A DNA stretch of 64,000 nt from Bacillus pseudomycoides. GTDB lineage: Bacteria > Bacillota > Bacilli > Bacillales > Bacillaceae_G. The translations under genes were made by a program, and so were the position numbers. Each line of letters starts with the position of its first letter. The first letter of the stretch is position 1. The stretch lies in the NCBI RefSeq assembly GCF_002582035.1, contig NZ_NUQE01000034.1, positions 1 through 64,000 on the forward strand, in the 5' to 3' direction. Under the pieces are notes generated by a model. The model was not told the origin of the DNA. It saw nothing but the letters and a program-made list of their open reading frames with translations, and did no database searches. Positions 8,345 through 17,033 of this stretch are shown here, in pieces.

Positions 8345-9691
8345 TTACGAAAACATTTTTAATAAAATTGATGCTGTCACAACCATAGCAGCTCCGCCTA
8401 AACGCGTTGAAATTTGCGCAAACGGCATTAATTCCATACGGTTTGAAGCTGATAAAATCGCAACATCTCCAGTTCCTCCTAATCCGCTATGACATCCTGT
8501 TACAATCGCAGATTCAACTGGGTACATTTTCATAACTTTCCCAACAAGAAAACCAGACGCTATCATTGTTACTACTACTGATGCACACACAACAACATAT
8601 CCAAATGAAAGAACAGCTGCTACATCTTTTAATGGAATGTATAGCAATCCTAAACCAACCATTAATGGCCACGTGAAGCTTGTCGAAATAAATTTATATA
8701 AGTGATATGCACCTTGCTCCATTTTTGCTGGCATTAATTTAAAGTATTTTACAAATGCTGCTGAAAAGATCATAATGATTGCCCCTGGAATCCCAATAAA
8801 TTTAGAAGCAAATCCACCGAAAATAAAGAACGTACATGCAATTAATAAACCTGCTCCCATTAATGAGAAGTCAATTGGTTTTTCTGTATTTTGTTCTTTT
8901 AATAATTCATCTTGATCACCTGTTTTCACCAGCATACCATTACCGCTAAGCTCTGGTTTTTTCTCACCTAATCGCTTCAGGTATCCAGCGCCTACAATCG
9001 CAAACATATTTCCGATAACCGCTGCTGGAATAAGCTGCGATACAAATGTTGCTGATGATTGATGTAAAATTTCACTGTAAGCTAAGGAAAGTGGTAAAAT
9101 ACCTTCTCCGATACCACCGCTCACAATTGGTACAATGATAAAGAAGAATGTTCTCTTCATTTCAAATCCAAATAATGATCCAACTAATAATCCCACTGCA
9201 ATCGAAGCAATTGTTCCTACAACTAACGGAATAAACATGCGAACAAATCCTTGTACTAACACTTTACGGTGCATTCCTAAAACACTGCCGACTACTAAAC
9301 AAGAAATATATAAATATAAGAAGTTCGATTTTTTCATTAACATATCCACAGCATTCATTGAAGCCGGGTTCATCCAATTAAAGAACACGAGTAATGAAGG
9401 AATAAATAATGAAAGAATTGCTGGTCCACCAATGTTCTTTAAAATTGGAATTCTCATCCCGATATCGCCTAAGAAAATTCCCATAATCATAATAACTGCA
9501 AATCCACCAATCATATCCGCAGGCAACTTATTATATACAGATGCTCCGTAAATAACAGCTGCTAACACGATATATAAAGGCAACGGTATAACACCGATTT
9601 TTATATTCATGATTTTTGAAACGAGTGATTCCTGTTTTGTTTCTACTTCACCTACAGGTGACACCGTTTCCATTTTGTTTTGAATCCCCAT
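8345..9691 (-). CDS. 2-hydroxycarboxylate (malate/citrate) transporter, MaeN/CimH-like
   Basis: 448 residues with about 11 membrane segments. It has the two glycine-rich re-entrant motifs of the 2HCT family (CitS, CimH, MaeN): GGIGEGILPLS around residue 190 and GGTGDVAILSAS around residue 408, and the conserved ISTRLGG near the C-terminus. These secondary transporters take up malate or citrate with Na+ or H+. ATG at 9691 has AGGGGGTG upstream. First gene of the malate unit; the upstream DNA carries direct repeats and a cre-like site. Malate is the favoured substrate because malic enzyme follows. Confidence 0.9.
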   Translation of the reverse strand: MGIQNKMETVSPVGEVETKQESLVSKIMNIKIGVIPLPLYIVLAAVIYGASVYNKLPADMIGGFAVIMIMGIFLGDIGMRIPILKNIGGPAILSLFIPSLLVFFNWMNPASMNAVDMLMKKSNFLYLYISCLVVGSVLGMHRKVLVQGFVRMFIPLVVGTIASIAVGLLVGSLFGFEMKRTFFFIIVPIVSGGIGEGILPLSLAYSEILHQSSATFVSQLIPAAVIGNMFAIVGAGYLKRLGEKKPELSGNGMLVKTGDQDELLKEQNTEKPIDFSLMGAGLLIACTFFIFGGFASKFIGIPGAIIMIFSAAFVKYFKLMPAKMEQGAYHLYKFISTSFTWPLMVGLGLLYIPLKDVAAVLSFGYVVVCASVVVTMIASGFLVGKVMKMYPVESAIVTGCHSGLGGTGDVAILSASNRMELMPFAQISTRLGGAAMVVTASILLKMFS

Positions 9692-9723
9692 AGAGGCACC
9701 CCCTTATGTTCTTGTTTATAATA

Positions 9724-9780
9724 TTAAAACGCTTTCAACAGTAAAAATAGATTTTGTAAGTTATGTAATTGATTTTGTAA
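9724..9780 (-). promoter_or_regulatory. Control region of the malate transporter: cre-like site and phased direct repeats
   Basis: 9738-9724 on the minus strand reads TTGAAAGCGTTTTAA, 14 of 15 positions of the CcpA cre consensus WTGAAARCGYTTTCW. Upstream of it TTACAAAATC occurs twice, at 9780-9771 and 9759-9750, exactly 21 bp apart, the layout expected for a response-regulator dimer binding one face of DNA. A TATAAA -10-like box follows, without a good -35, as in activator-dependent promoters. The proposed pairing is activation by the 3845-4552 regulator and repression by CcpA; both are inferences. Confidence 0.55.
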
Positions 9781-9799
9781 TTAAAAAAAGGAGATTGGC

Positions 9800-9848
9800 A
9801 AAAAAACGCTATTCTTTTTATATTTCTACAAAAAGAATAGCGTTTTTT
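9800..9848 (-). terminator. Strong intrinsic terminator after the YxeA-like gene
   Basis: A perfect 19-bp inverted repeat (9801-9819 with 9830-9848) ends in runs of A/T on both sides, so it can stop transcription in either direction. It lies 28 bp past the stop of the YxeA-like gene. Confidence 0.85.
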
Positions 9849-9876
9849 CTACATAAATACGGACTGCTTTTTTATA

Positions 9877-10278
9877 TTATTTTACACCTAACATTTCTTT
9901 TGCTTTTACAGGTAATTCATTCTTTGTTACCTCTTCGTAGCTTTGAATTTTATGCGTTTTGTCAGGATATTCACCATTTACATACACTCGAAGAAATGCA
10001 TGTAATTTCAGGTTTTTATTTGCGAAGAATTTAACGGTTACTTCCTTCCCTTTCTCATCATATGCTTTCAATGTGTACCAATACGAAGTGTGCTTTTCTC
10101 CATCATCACCTTGCCAAGGTTCTTCTTTTCCGTTCTCTGTGATTTGAACATAATATTCTTTCGTTCCCCATTTTTTAATATTTAATGAATCATTTTTTTC
10201 AGCAACAGCTAGAACTACCATTGAAGATACAGAAAATAATAGCATAAACAAAGTAATCCCTATTACATATTTTTTCAA
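9877..10278 (-). CDS. YxeA-like (DUF1093) secreted/membrane-anchored protein
   Basis: 133 residues from a TTG start at 10278, chosen because AAAGGTG lies 8 bases upstream and translation then begins with KKYVIG, a signal sequence (positive charge, 18-residue hydrophobic core). An ATG at 10302 would add 8 residues but swallow the ribosome site. The mature part is a small beta-rich domain (KKWGTKEYYVQI, YWYTLKAYDEKGKEV, FLRVYVNG) like B. subtilis YxeA, which sits near an antimicrobial-peptide ABC transporter there. No such transporter is adjacent here. Function unknown. Confidence 0.8.
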   Translation of the reverse strand: MKKYVIGITLFMLLFSVSSMVVLAVAEKNDSLNIKKWGTKEYYVQITENGKEEPWQGDDGEKHTSYWYTLKAYDEKGKEVTVKFFANKNLKLHAFLRVYVNGEYPDKTHKIQSYEEVTKNELPVKAKEMLGVK

Positions 10279-10434
10279 ATCAATCACACCTTTTCTGTCC
10301 ATTTACAATATATTCTCTGTTTGTATCATAAAAGTTTTGCGTGTGATTTGTTATCGATTTACGTGACAGCAAGATTACATTTCTGTAATGATTGACTTGT
10401 CCCATCGCAGCATATTTTTTCTGTTAAAATAAAG

Positions 10435-11418
10435 TTAAAATCTCAAAATCCGAACTGTTTTCTGCGTTGCATTTAATTCGATAGTTGCTCCAATTGGCAT
10501 TGTTACAATAGGGTGTGTATGACAGCAATCAAAATCCGCTAAGATTGGGATGCCAGTGTCCCCGATTACTTCGAGTAAAATGTCATATGGTGTTAACCCT
10601 GTTCCTTGATCGTCAAACTGTTCATGCTTTCCTAAGATAATGCCACTAACCTTGTCGAATACACCATTTATTTTTAAGAAACTAAAATGCTTTTCAACGA
10701 TTGCTGCTGTTTTTTTACAGTCTTCAATCATTAGAATATCTCCCTTATGAATAACAGGCATATAAGGACTTCCCCATATACTTAACATTGTCATTAAATT
10801 TCCAGCTATTAGCCGCCCTGTTGCTATACCGTCTTTTACACAAATCCATTCATTCGGATAACTTTTTTTGGAGTGATTTTGTGTCTGCCAATTTAATTGC
10901 TCATCTGTCCAAAAAGGATATAGTGGATACTCATATGGAAGTGCTTTACTTTTTATTAGCACATCTTCAAAAGATGAAAATGTGTCATTCACATACGGAG
11001 GAAATTCTCCCAATGACGAAATCAAGGATGGCCCATAAAATGTTTGAATACCTGTTTTAGCATAAATCCCCAATAAAATTGCTGTAACATCTGAATATCC
11101 AACAAAAATTTTAGGGTGTTTTTTTATTGCCTCGTAATCTAAATAAGGAAGTAAAGAATTCGAATTGCTTCCTCCAACGGACGACATAATACACTTAATT
11201 TGGGGATTTCGAATGAGTTGATTCAACTCTTGAACACGGTCCTTTATACTTCCCGATCGATACCCATCATGTTTTCCAGTAAGACTTCCATCAACGATAC
11301 GAAACCCTTTACTTTCCATAAACTGTTTGGAGCGTTCGAATCTATTAGGCGATGTATATGTACCTGGCAATGATGGTGAAAAAATTCCTATTTGATCTCC
11401 TTTTTTTAACTGAAACAA
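10435..11418 (-). CDS. S66-family peptidase (LD-carboxypeptidase / MccF-like)
   Basis: 327 residues. The Ser nucleophile elbow is GYSDVTAIL (about residue 117); the later catalytic His lies in CCHTHPIVTMPIGA near the C-terminus and the Glu in the middle part (MIEDCKKT), as in S66 serine peptidases. Family members either trim tetrapeptides of murein (LdcA) or cleave toxic aminoacyl-nucleotides (MccF, microcin C immunity); the overall look (YEYPLYPFWTDEQLNWQ region) is closer to MccF-like proteins. The start is TTG at 11418, preceded by GAGGAG. Monocistronic, flanked by bcr fragments on the upstream side. Confidence 0.85.
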   Translation of the reverse strand: MFQLKKGDQIGIFSPSLPGTYTSPNRFERSKQFMESKGFRIVDGSLTGKHDGYRSGSIKDRVQELNQLIRNPQIKCIMSSVGGSNSNSLLPYLDYEAIKKHPKIFVGYSDVTAILLGIYAKTGIQTFYGPSLISSLGEFPPYVNDTFSSFEDVLIKSKALPYEYPLYPFWTDEQLNWQTQNHSKKSYPNEWICVKDGIATGRLIAGNLMTMLSIWGSPYMPVIHKGDILMIEDCKKTAAIVEKHFSFLKINGVFDKVSGIILGKHEQFDDQGTGLTPYDILLEVIGDTGIPILADFDCCHTHPIVTMPIGATIELNATQKTVRILRF

Positions 11419-11494
11419 TCCTTTTCACTCCTCTGCGTTACATGTGATATCCACTTATTTGATATGACCTAATAATAGCTTAGCTGGTTTTGAT

Positions 11495-11544
11495 GTAAAG
11501 TGAAACTTCCATCAGTGGAGGTCTTACTACCCACGAATAGCAGG
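11495..11544 (+). repeat. bcr1-type repeat, about 50-bp mini form
   Basis: Left end GTAAAGTGAAACTTCCATCA is joined almost directly to the right end (TCTTACTACCCACGAATAGC), lacking the interior found in the 154-bp copy. The 540-bp gap 11419-11956 holds this, the 11867 copy and AT-rich sequence; a 74-codon minus frame at 11616-11840 is not convincing as a gene. Confidence 0.7.
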
Positions 11545-11866
11545 AGTGTAGCGAATATCTAGATATATGAAGTTCTTATAAACAGCCTTATGCTAATTTG
11601 CACAAATGTCGAATTTTAAAGAAAATTGTCTATTTTTCGTTGATTTATTTTATTTTTAGTGATAAACTCATAATCATAAAGAAAGAGTAGAAAAAAACAC
11701 CCTATAAGCGTTATATTTTTCTGAAAATTGAGTTTTTGAACCATTTCACTTCCATTGGCATTCTTGTGCTTCTCTAACTCTTTCTTTTTTGTTTCCAAGA
11801 AGCTGTCACAAAGCCTAGATCTTTGGGGCGGCTTCTTCACTTTCTCCCACTACCTATAGGTAGTAA

Positions 11867-11924
11867 AAACTTTCCATCAGTGGTAGATGCAGCTCCCCTC
11901 CCACTGATGGAATTTTCACTTTAT
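11867..11924 (-). repeat. bcr1-type repeat, left-end hairpin only
   Basis: In minus orientation it reads ATAAAGTGAAAATTCCATCA followed by a hairpin (CCATCAGTGG at 11874-11883 with CCACTGATGG at 11901-11910). The right half of the full element is absent. Confidence 0.65.
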
Positions 11925-11941
11925 ACAACTTCCCTCAAAAA

Positions 11942-11970
11942 GAAAAAACCTGCGCATTATTGCGTAGGTT
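11942..11970 (-). terminator. Terminator of trmB
   Basis: AACCTGCGCA (11947-11956) pairs with TGCGTAGGTT (11961-11970, one G-U), followed on the minus strand by a T-rich run. It overlaps the trmB stop codon. Confidence 0.8.
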
Positions 11971-12610
11971 CTGTACGATATTTTGCTTCAACGCGGTAAA
12001 TACGATTTCCCTTGCTTGAGAATTTTTCTTCGTATTCCGTCATAATGTTACCTTCAAAATCGCTGTTGTGAAGATCTAAACTAATATACGGCAACAGCAT
12101 GCCATATTCCGCCATACTTGTAAGAGAGTATTCAAACAATGCTTGGTTATCCGTTTTGAAGTGAATTTCTCCACCCTTTACAAGTACTGTTTCATAGTTG
12201 CGTAAAAACGTTTTATACGTTAAACGGCGTTTTTCATGACGATTCTTTGGCCATGGATCAGAGAAGTTTAAATATACGCGATCAATTTCATTCTCCGCGA
12301 AGAATACTGTTAAATCTTCTGCATCTTTATTAATTAATTTTAAATTTGGTACTGCTTCTTCAATTAGTTTATCAAGTGCATCTACAATTACACTTGTAAA
12401 TTTCTCAATTCCAATATAGTTTACATTAGGGTTTGCTTTTGCCATTTCGTACATGAAGCGGCCACGGCCTGTTCCAACTTCAATATGGATTGGATTATCA
12501 TTTCCAAATAACTCTTTCCATTTCCCATTCTGTTCTTCCGGATTTCCAATTACAAACTGCGAATATTCTTTCGTTCGGTCCATTGCATATGGTTTATGTC
12601 TTAAGCGCAT
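11957..12610 (-). CDS. trmB: tRNA (guanine-N7-)-methyltransferase TrmB
   Basis: 217 residues, full length. It makes m7G46 in tRNA variable loops using S-adenosylmethionine. The SAM-binding loop is [14 protein letters not shown] (about residue 42-55), and the family signature [16 protein letters not shown] contains the catalytic Asp and RNA-binding basic residues. ATG at 12610 follows GGGAG. B. subtilis has the same neighbour order (ytmQ, ytzH, ytmP). Confidence 0.95.
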   Translation of the reverse strand: MRLRHKPYAMDRTKEYSQFVIGNPEEQNGKWKELFGNDNPIHIEVGTGRGRFMYEMAKANPNVNYIGIEKFTSVIVDALDKLIEEAVPNLKLINKDAEDLTVFFAENEIDRVYLNFSDPWPKNRHEKRRLTYKTFLRNYETVLVKGGEIHFKTDNQALFEYSLTSMAEYGMLLPYISLDLHNSDFEGNIMTEYEEKFSSKGNRIYRVEAKYRTEPTQ

Positions 12611-12651
12611 AGGTTTCTCCCTCTCTGTATTTCAAGATGTGTATATCAAAT

Positions 12652-12680
12652 AAAAAACCAAGTACGTACGAGCACTCGGT
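12652..12680 (-). terminator. Minus-strand terminator between trmB and ytzH
   Basis: On the minus strand ACCGAGT (12680-12674) pairs with ACTTGGT (12663-12657, one G-U), directly followed by six T. It works only in minus orientation. The only minus-strand gene upstream is ytmP, whose transcript would have to cross ytzH in antisense to reach it. Confidence 0.6.
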
Positions 12681-12796
12681 CCGTTTCTTTCAAGTATAAG
12701 ATTTACTATTTTGATGGAAACTACAAAGTGTATTCATCAGCGATTCGTTACGCTCGTTTCATTGTTACGATAACAACTGAAAAGGATGTGTCAAAA

Positions 12797-13075
12797 ATGC
12801 CACTTAATCATGAACATCAAATGGCAATCTTAAAAGACATCTTAGTCAATCATCAAATTGATTGCTGTGGAACGGTTTCTGAGTGTGAACAATTAGAACG
12901 TCTTATTCAATCATTACTCGCAAATGATGGTGTGAGCAATGAGGTGAAAACGATGTTAAATGCTGTATATTACTATAGTCAATCGGGTAAATATTCTTCT
13001 GATTTAGACGGCCATATTTCTGGTCATCAAGAACAACTGTCACAATGGATTACAGGAATGGATAGTTTTTCTTAA
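12797..13075 (+). CDS. ytzH: YtzH-like protein
   Basis: 92 residues from ATG 12797, the length of B. subtilis YtzH; AAAGGATG at 12781-12788 is the ribosome site. An upstream in-frame ATG at 12728 has none. Mostly helical, with a CCGTVSECEQLERL segment and no known catalytic motif. It stands between trmB and ytmP on the opposite strand, as in B. subtilis, and its stop is one base away from the stop of ytmP. Function unknown. Confidence 0.8.
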   Translation: MPLNHEHQMAILKDILVNHQIDCCGTVSECEQLERLIQSLLANDGVSNEVKTMLNAVYYYSQSGKYSSDLDGHISGHQEQLSQWITGMDSFS

Positions 13076-13076
13076 A

Positions 13077-13874
13077 TTATTCTGAAGCGAGTAGCTGCAT
13101 TAAATATTGAAGCCAATATTCTGCTTCTACTTGCTTACTTTTTGCTGTGTACCATTGTACGGAAATCATACATTGCAGCATAACATACCATTTCATACGG
13201 CTTAGTAAAGAATCAGTCAGTTCTAATCCGTAATTCTCAAGCCACTCAGACCATTCATCCCTTGGAATGTACCAATGGAGTAGCATCCCAATATCAAGAG
13301 CTGGGTCTGCAATAACTGCTCCGTCCCAATCAATCAAGAACAATTCATTATCATCTGTTAATAACCAATTGTTATGATTTACATCGCAATGACAAACAGC
13401 AAGATTATCAAATTCTACATTCTGGAGGGACTTTTGTAAATACTGAAGTCCTTTTTGAATGATTTCATTTTGCTTTACATCCTCTTGCAAGGTGAGAAGC
13501 ACTTCTTCTAATATATCTTGTGCTTGCAGGGGCTGTTTCCCAAGCTTTTGAAGCATATGCACTAGCGCTTCAGAAGAATGAATTTTTTTCAGCAATGCTG
13601 CAACTCGCTTAGATTTCATATCTTCTGGCTCTAGCCTTTGTCCTGGTAGCCACTTTTGTGCCGAAATGACATCACCATTCGTTAATCGCCTTGTCCAAAG
13701 TAGCTTCGGAACAATCCCTTCTGCTGACAATACCGCAAGAAAGGGCGATGAATTGCGCTTTAAAAATAATTTATGTTGTTCATTGTGCGCAATGTAGGCA
13801 TCTCCTGTCGCCCCTCCGGCTGGTATAACTTTCCATTCTTCTCCTAACAATTGTTCCAACCATTCCATGTTCAT
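13077..13874 (-). CDS. ytmP: Aminoglycoside-phosphotransferase-fold kinase YtmP
   Basis: 265 residues with the APH/choline-kinase fold: catalytic loop CHCDVNHNNWL (Asp base and Asn metal ligand) and metal-binding LIDWDGA. Conserved across Firmicutes as a phosphotransferase of unidentified small-molecule substrate; there is no reason to call it a resistance gene. The ribosome site in front of ATG 13874 is weak. No terminator fits in the one-base gap to convergent ytzH. The 240 bp between ytmP and pullulanase show nothing I can name. Confidence 0.85.
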   Translation of the reverse strand: MNMEWLEQLLGEEWKVIPAGGATGDAYIAHNEQHKLFLKRNSSPFLAVLSAEGIVPKLLWTRRLTNGDVISAQKWLPGQRLEPEDMKSKRVAALLKKIHSSEALVHMLQKLGKQPLQAQDILEEVLLTLQEDVKQNEIIQKGLQYLQKSLQNVEFDNLAVCHCDVNHNNWLLTDDNELFLIDWDGAVIADPALDIGMLLHWYIPRDEWSEWLENYGLELTDSLLSRMKWYVMLQCMISVQWYTAKSKQVEAEYWLQYLMQLLASE

Positions 13875-14117
13875 TACCCGTTAACAATTCCTTATCTTTT
13901 ATAGTTACGAAAAGAAACACCGCAACATATTTCAAAACATGTTGAGGGTTTCCCTCCATTCTGTTTCACTGTATGAAAATGAAAGAAAAGAGAAACAAAC
14001 AAGCTGTTCACTCTTTTACTTTATTTTACAAAAGTAATACTATACTGGCAACTTATATGAATAGCCACCTTTGTCAATTCTACATTTATTATATTCGCAT
14101 CGTCAAGGGTCGATTCG

Positions 14118-16259
14118 TCACATTTTCGCCAATATATAGGTACTAATCGGAGCAATTACAAATGTATCTCCATCAAATGAAGAAATTGGACTCTCTGCTG
14201 CCTTTATATCATTTGCAAGTACATGCCATACACCGCTATTTGGCAATGAAACCGTTTGTTCTTCTATTCCGTTATGAAAGAACACGACAATTTCTTTCCA
14301 CGTCCCAAACTGCTGCACATCCTGTAAATGATACGCGATAACAGAAGGAACCGTATTTAAGAAGGACATATACCGCTTAATCAACGCAGAAGATGCCAAA
14401 CGAAATGCTCCGTGTGATTTTCGAATCCGAATCATTCCTTTTATATAGGAAACATTTTCTTCTTCTCGCTCTTTTTGATCCCAGTCCATCTGATTGATGC
14501 AATCCGGGGCATTATAACTGTTTTCATTTCCTTGTTTTGTACGGTAAAATTCTTGACCGGCATGTAAGAACGGAATACCTTGTGCTAATAATGACATTGT
14601 CGTCGCAAGGCGGTGACGACGTTTTTGCAACTTTTCCTCTTCTTTACCGCTGCCTGCAATCTTATCCCACATTGTCATGTTATCGTGACATTCTACATAA
14701 TTAATGCTTTGTACAGGTTCTTGAAATAAACTAGACGATTTTAAATAAGGGATACTTCCTGTAAGTAAATATTGGATATGCTCTTTATTTGCTGTTTCCC
14801 CAAGAGCATAGCCTCTTTTTTGCACGTCAAATGTGCTTCCCTTAATTCCATCTCGAAATTGATCATTAAACTGAGCAATACATGGTATTTTGATTGCATT
14901 TTGCAGTGTTGCTTTCTTATCAGCAGCAAGCGGTGTTTGTAAATCCCACCCCTCACCTAGTAATATTACATGTTCTTTCACTGCATTGGTTTTTTCACGA
15001 ATTTCATTCATCGTATCGACATCTAAAATACCCATTAAGTCGAAACGAAATCCGTCCACATTGTATTCTGTTAACCAATATAATATCGAATCAACAATGA
15101 ATTTACGTACCATATTACGCTCTGATGCAATGTCATTTCCAACACCCGTCCCATTTGACGGCATCCCATTCTCATCATGCCGAAAATAATATCCTGGTAC
15201 AAGCTTTTCAAAAGAAGATGTTTCTCTTTCATACACATGATTATAAACAACATCTATAATAACGCGTAGGCCATTTCGATGAAGTGCTTGAATCATTTGT
15301 TTACATTCAACAATTCGGTTGTAAGGATCAATCGGATTTGTTGCATAGCTGCCATTTGGAACGTTGTAATATAACGGATTATATCCCCAATTATACGTTT
15401 TGAACGGCTGCTCCTCATCTACTCCGGCATAATGATGAATAGGCAATAGTTCGATATGTGTAACTCCTAATTCCTTTATATAAGAAAGAGCTGTTAACGT
15501 CCCACCTTTTCCTACTGTTCCTTCTTCCGCTAAACCGAGGTACTTTCCTTTATTCCTTGCACCGCTATTAGGATGAATTGTGAAATCACGAATGTGTGCC
15601 TCATAAATAATGGCATCTGTCATAGAAGACATTGGCGGTAATGGTTGATGGTCTTGTACATATGTTTTCGCAAGATTTATGACGATTCCATATGTGCCGT
15701 TTAAAGAAACTGATTTTGCATACGGATCAACGGCTTCTCGCCAAATGAGATTAACACAGACAAGAAATGTATATTGCGCACCATCCCAGTCACCAGGCAA
15801 CTCATAACACCAAACACCTTTTTCCTGTCCGTTCATTTCATAATCTGTATACACATCAGCACTTTCATAAATACGAACTTTTGCTTTAGTAGCTGTTGGC
15901 GCCCACACCTTAAACTTCGTTTGATCCTTTAAATAAGAAGCTCCTAAATCATTTCCCTCGTACATATATAACTCATCAAACTTCTCTGTTCGAATAACAG
16001 CACCCATCTGCAAATCTGTTTCTACGCCGCGCTCATCATATATGATATAACACTGATTCAGTGTAATTGGTTCACTCACTTTACATTCATATTTTATTGC
16101 ATGTGGAAGAGAGGTGATACGGTCGATTGAGAGCTCCCATTCATTTGCATCTTGTTTTAAATGAAAAATGCTACTCGTTCCGTACGCATGCGGAAGTAAA
16201 ATTGTAATTTTATCCATTTCATCTAAATATGCTTCGAACGTACGCTGTATGTTTAACAT
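14118..16259 (-). CDS. pulA: Type I pullulanase
   Basis: 713 residues, a cytoplasmic-type pullulanase (no signal peptide) that cleaves alpha-1,6 branches of pullulan and glycogen-derived dextrins. N-terminal domain, then a CBM48-like domain (about 100-190), then the GH13 barrel. It has the type I signature YNWGYNP, the four GH13 regions DVVYNHVY, DGFRFDLMG (nucleophile Asp), GEGWDL (acid/base Glu) and ECHDNMTMWD, and a C-terminal beta domain. A consensus cre lies 57 bp upstream, so carbon catabolite control is likely. ATG at 16259; the GGGAGG site is 12 bases away, a rather long spacing. Confidence 0.95.
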   Translation of the reverse strand: MLNIQRTFEAYLDEMDKITILLPHAYGTSSIFHLKQDANEWELSIDRITSLPHAIKYECKVSEPITLNQCYIIYDERGVETDLQMGAVIRTEKFDELYMYEGNDLGASYLKDQTKFKVWAPTATKAKVRIYESADVYTDYEMNGQEKGVWCYELPGDWDGAQYTFLVCVNLIWREAVDPYAKSVSLNGTYGIVINLAKTYVQDHQPLPPMSSMTDAIIYEAHIRDFTIHPNSGARNKGKYLGLAEEGTVGKGGTLTALSYIKELGVTHIELLPIHHYAGVDEEQPFKTYNWGYNPLYYNVPNGSYATNPIDPYNRIVECKQMIQALHRNGLRVIIDVVYNHVYERETSSFEKLVPGYYFRHDENGMPSNGTGVGNDIASERNMVRKFIVDSILYWLTEYNVDGFRFDLMGILDVDTMNEIREKTNAVKEHVILLGEGWDLQTPLAADKKATLQNAIKIPCIAQFNDQFRDGIKGSTFDVQKRGYALGETANKEHIQYLLTGSIPYLKSSSLFQEPVQSINYVECHDNMTMWDKIAGSGKEEEKLQKRRHRLATTMSLLAQGIPFLHAGQEFYRTKQGNENSYNAPDCINQMDWDQKEREEENVSYIKGMIRIRKSHGAFRLASSALIKRYMSFLNTVPSVIAYHLQDVQQFGTWKEIVVFFHNGIEEQTVSLPNSGVWHVLANDIKAAESPISSFDGDTFVIAPISTYILAKM

Positions 16260-16315
16260 ATGTACTCACATCCTCCCAAGAGACATTCCATTTTCTATAG
16301 TATATTCAAAAAAAC

Positions 16316-16330
16316 AGAAAACGTTTTCAA
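16316..16330 (-). promoter_or_regulatory. CcpA cre site upstream of pulA
   Basis: On the minus strand TTGAAAACGTTTTCT fits WTGAAARCGYTTTCW at every position. It lies between thpR and pulA, overlaps the thpR stop codon (16327-16329), and is followed by a TATACT -10-like box, so a bound CcpA would sit over the pulA promoter. Confidence 0.75.
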
Positions 16331-16881
16331 GCCTGTGCCTTATGTAAAGATATTTCATAGGTTACCTCGTACTTCGGCGCCTGATCTACATGAGTTTCGT
16401 ATAATGTTACTGTTTCGACTTCAAAAGTACGCGGCGGTATTGATGGAAGCTGATTTTTATCAAAATTTTCTTCACTTCTCCATTTACGAGCTACAGTAAT
16501 ATGAGGATGATACGGACGTGTTTCTAATTGAAAACCATTTTGTTCGCATATCATATACACTTGTTTTTGTAAGTCGAACAAAGCCCTTTCTTCTTCCACT
16601 CCCACCCAAAATACACGCGGCTGTTCTTTTATGCCAAATGTATGAAATCCTTGCAATGTAAGTGAAAAACGTGACATTTTAGCTAGCTGCTGTAAGTCTT
16701 GTTTCAGCTTTTTAAGCTGCGCTTCCTCAGCACTTCCTAAAAACGAGAGTGTAATATGATAGTCCTCTTTATGCACCCAAGAACGAAACGAGGCGCTTTC
16801 TTCTATTGTTTCTTTCCACTCCGCCAGCACATTCTTTATCTCATTTGGTAATTTCACTGCAATAAAATAATGTCTCGCCAT
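16327..16881 (-). CDS. thpR: RNA 2',3'-cyclic phosphodiesterase (2'-5' RNA ligase family), YtlP-like
   Basis: 184 residues with the two HxTx motifs of the 2H phosphoesterase superfamily: YHITLSFLG (about residue 43) and PHITVAR (about residue 127). Such enzymes open 2',3'-cyclic phosphates of RNA. ATG at 16881 with AAAGGAG upstream. Its 3' end carries the cre of pulA. Confidence 0.9.
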   Translation of the reverse strand: MARHYFIAVKLPNEIKNVLAEWKETIEESASFRSWVHKEDYHITLSFLGSAEEAQLKKLKQDLQQLAKMSRFSLTLQGFHTFGIKEQPRVFWVGVEEERALFDLQKQVYMICEQNGFQLETRPYHPHITVARKWRSEENFDKNQLPSIPPRTFEVETVTLYETHVDQAPKYEVTYEISLHKAQA

Positions 16882-16936
16882 CTTTTCTAACTCCTTTGCC
16901 TGTTGTTAAACTGTCTAACAAAATACATCCAAGCAG

Positions 16937-16966
16937 GACGTTTCACTATTATTAGTGTGAAACGTC
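16937..16966. other. Hairpin between pepV and thpR
   Basis: GACGTTTCAC (16937-16946) pairs exactly with GTGAAACGTC (16957-16966). Positioned 55 bases upstream of thpR; no good minus-strand T-run, so its role is unclear. Confidence 0.5.
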
Positions 16967-16990
16967 TTCTTATTCTCCATACATACAAAA

Positions 16991-17018
16991 GAAGCCGCTC
17001 TCCTTACAGAGAGCGGTT
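16991..17018 (-). terminator. Terminator of pepV
   Basis: CCGCTCTC with GAGAGCGG around TTACA, continuing into a T/C-rich tract on the minus strand, 16 bp past the pepV stop. Confidence 0.65.
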
Positions 17019-17033
17019 CATGTATTGTTGCTA

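Noticed and set aside
11616-11840. Minus-strand 74-codon frame between two bcr copies
   Set aside because: No ribosome site or family resemblance; it starts in an imperfect terminator-like hairpin and its composition is that of AT-rich spacer DNA.
13077-13874. Aminoglycoside resistance gene
   Set aside because: APH fold only; position and sequence match the housekeeping gene ytmP.
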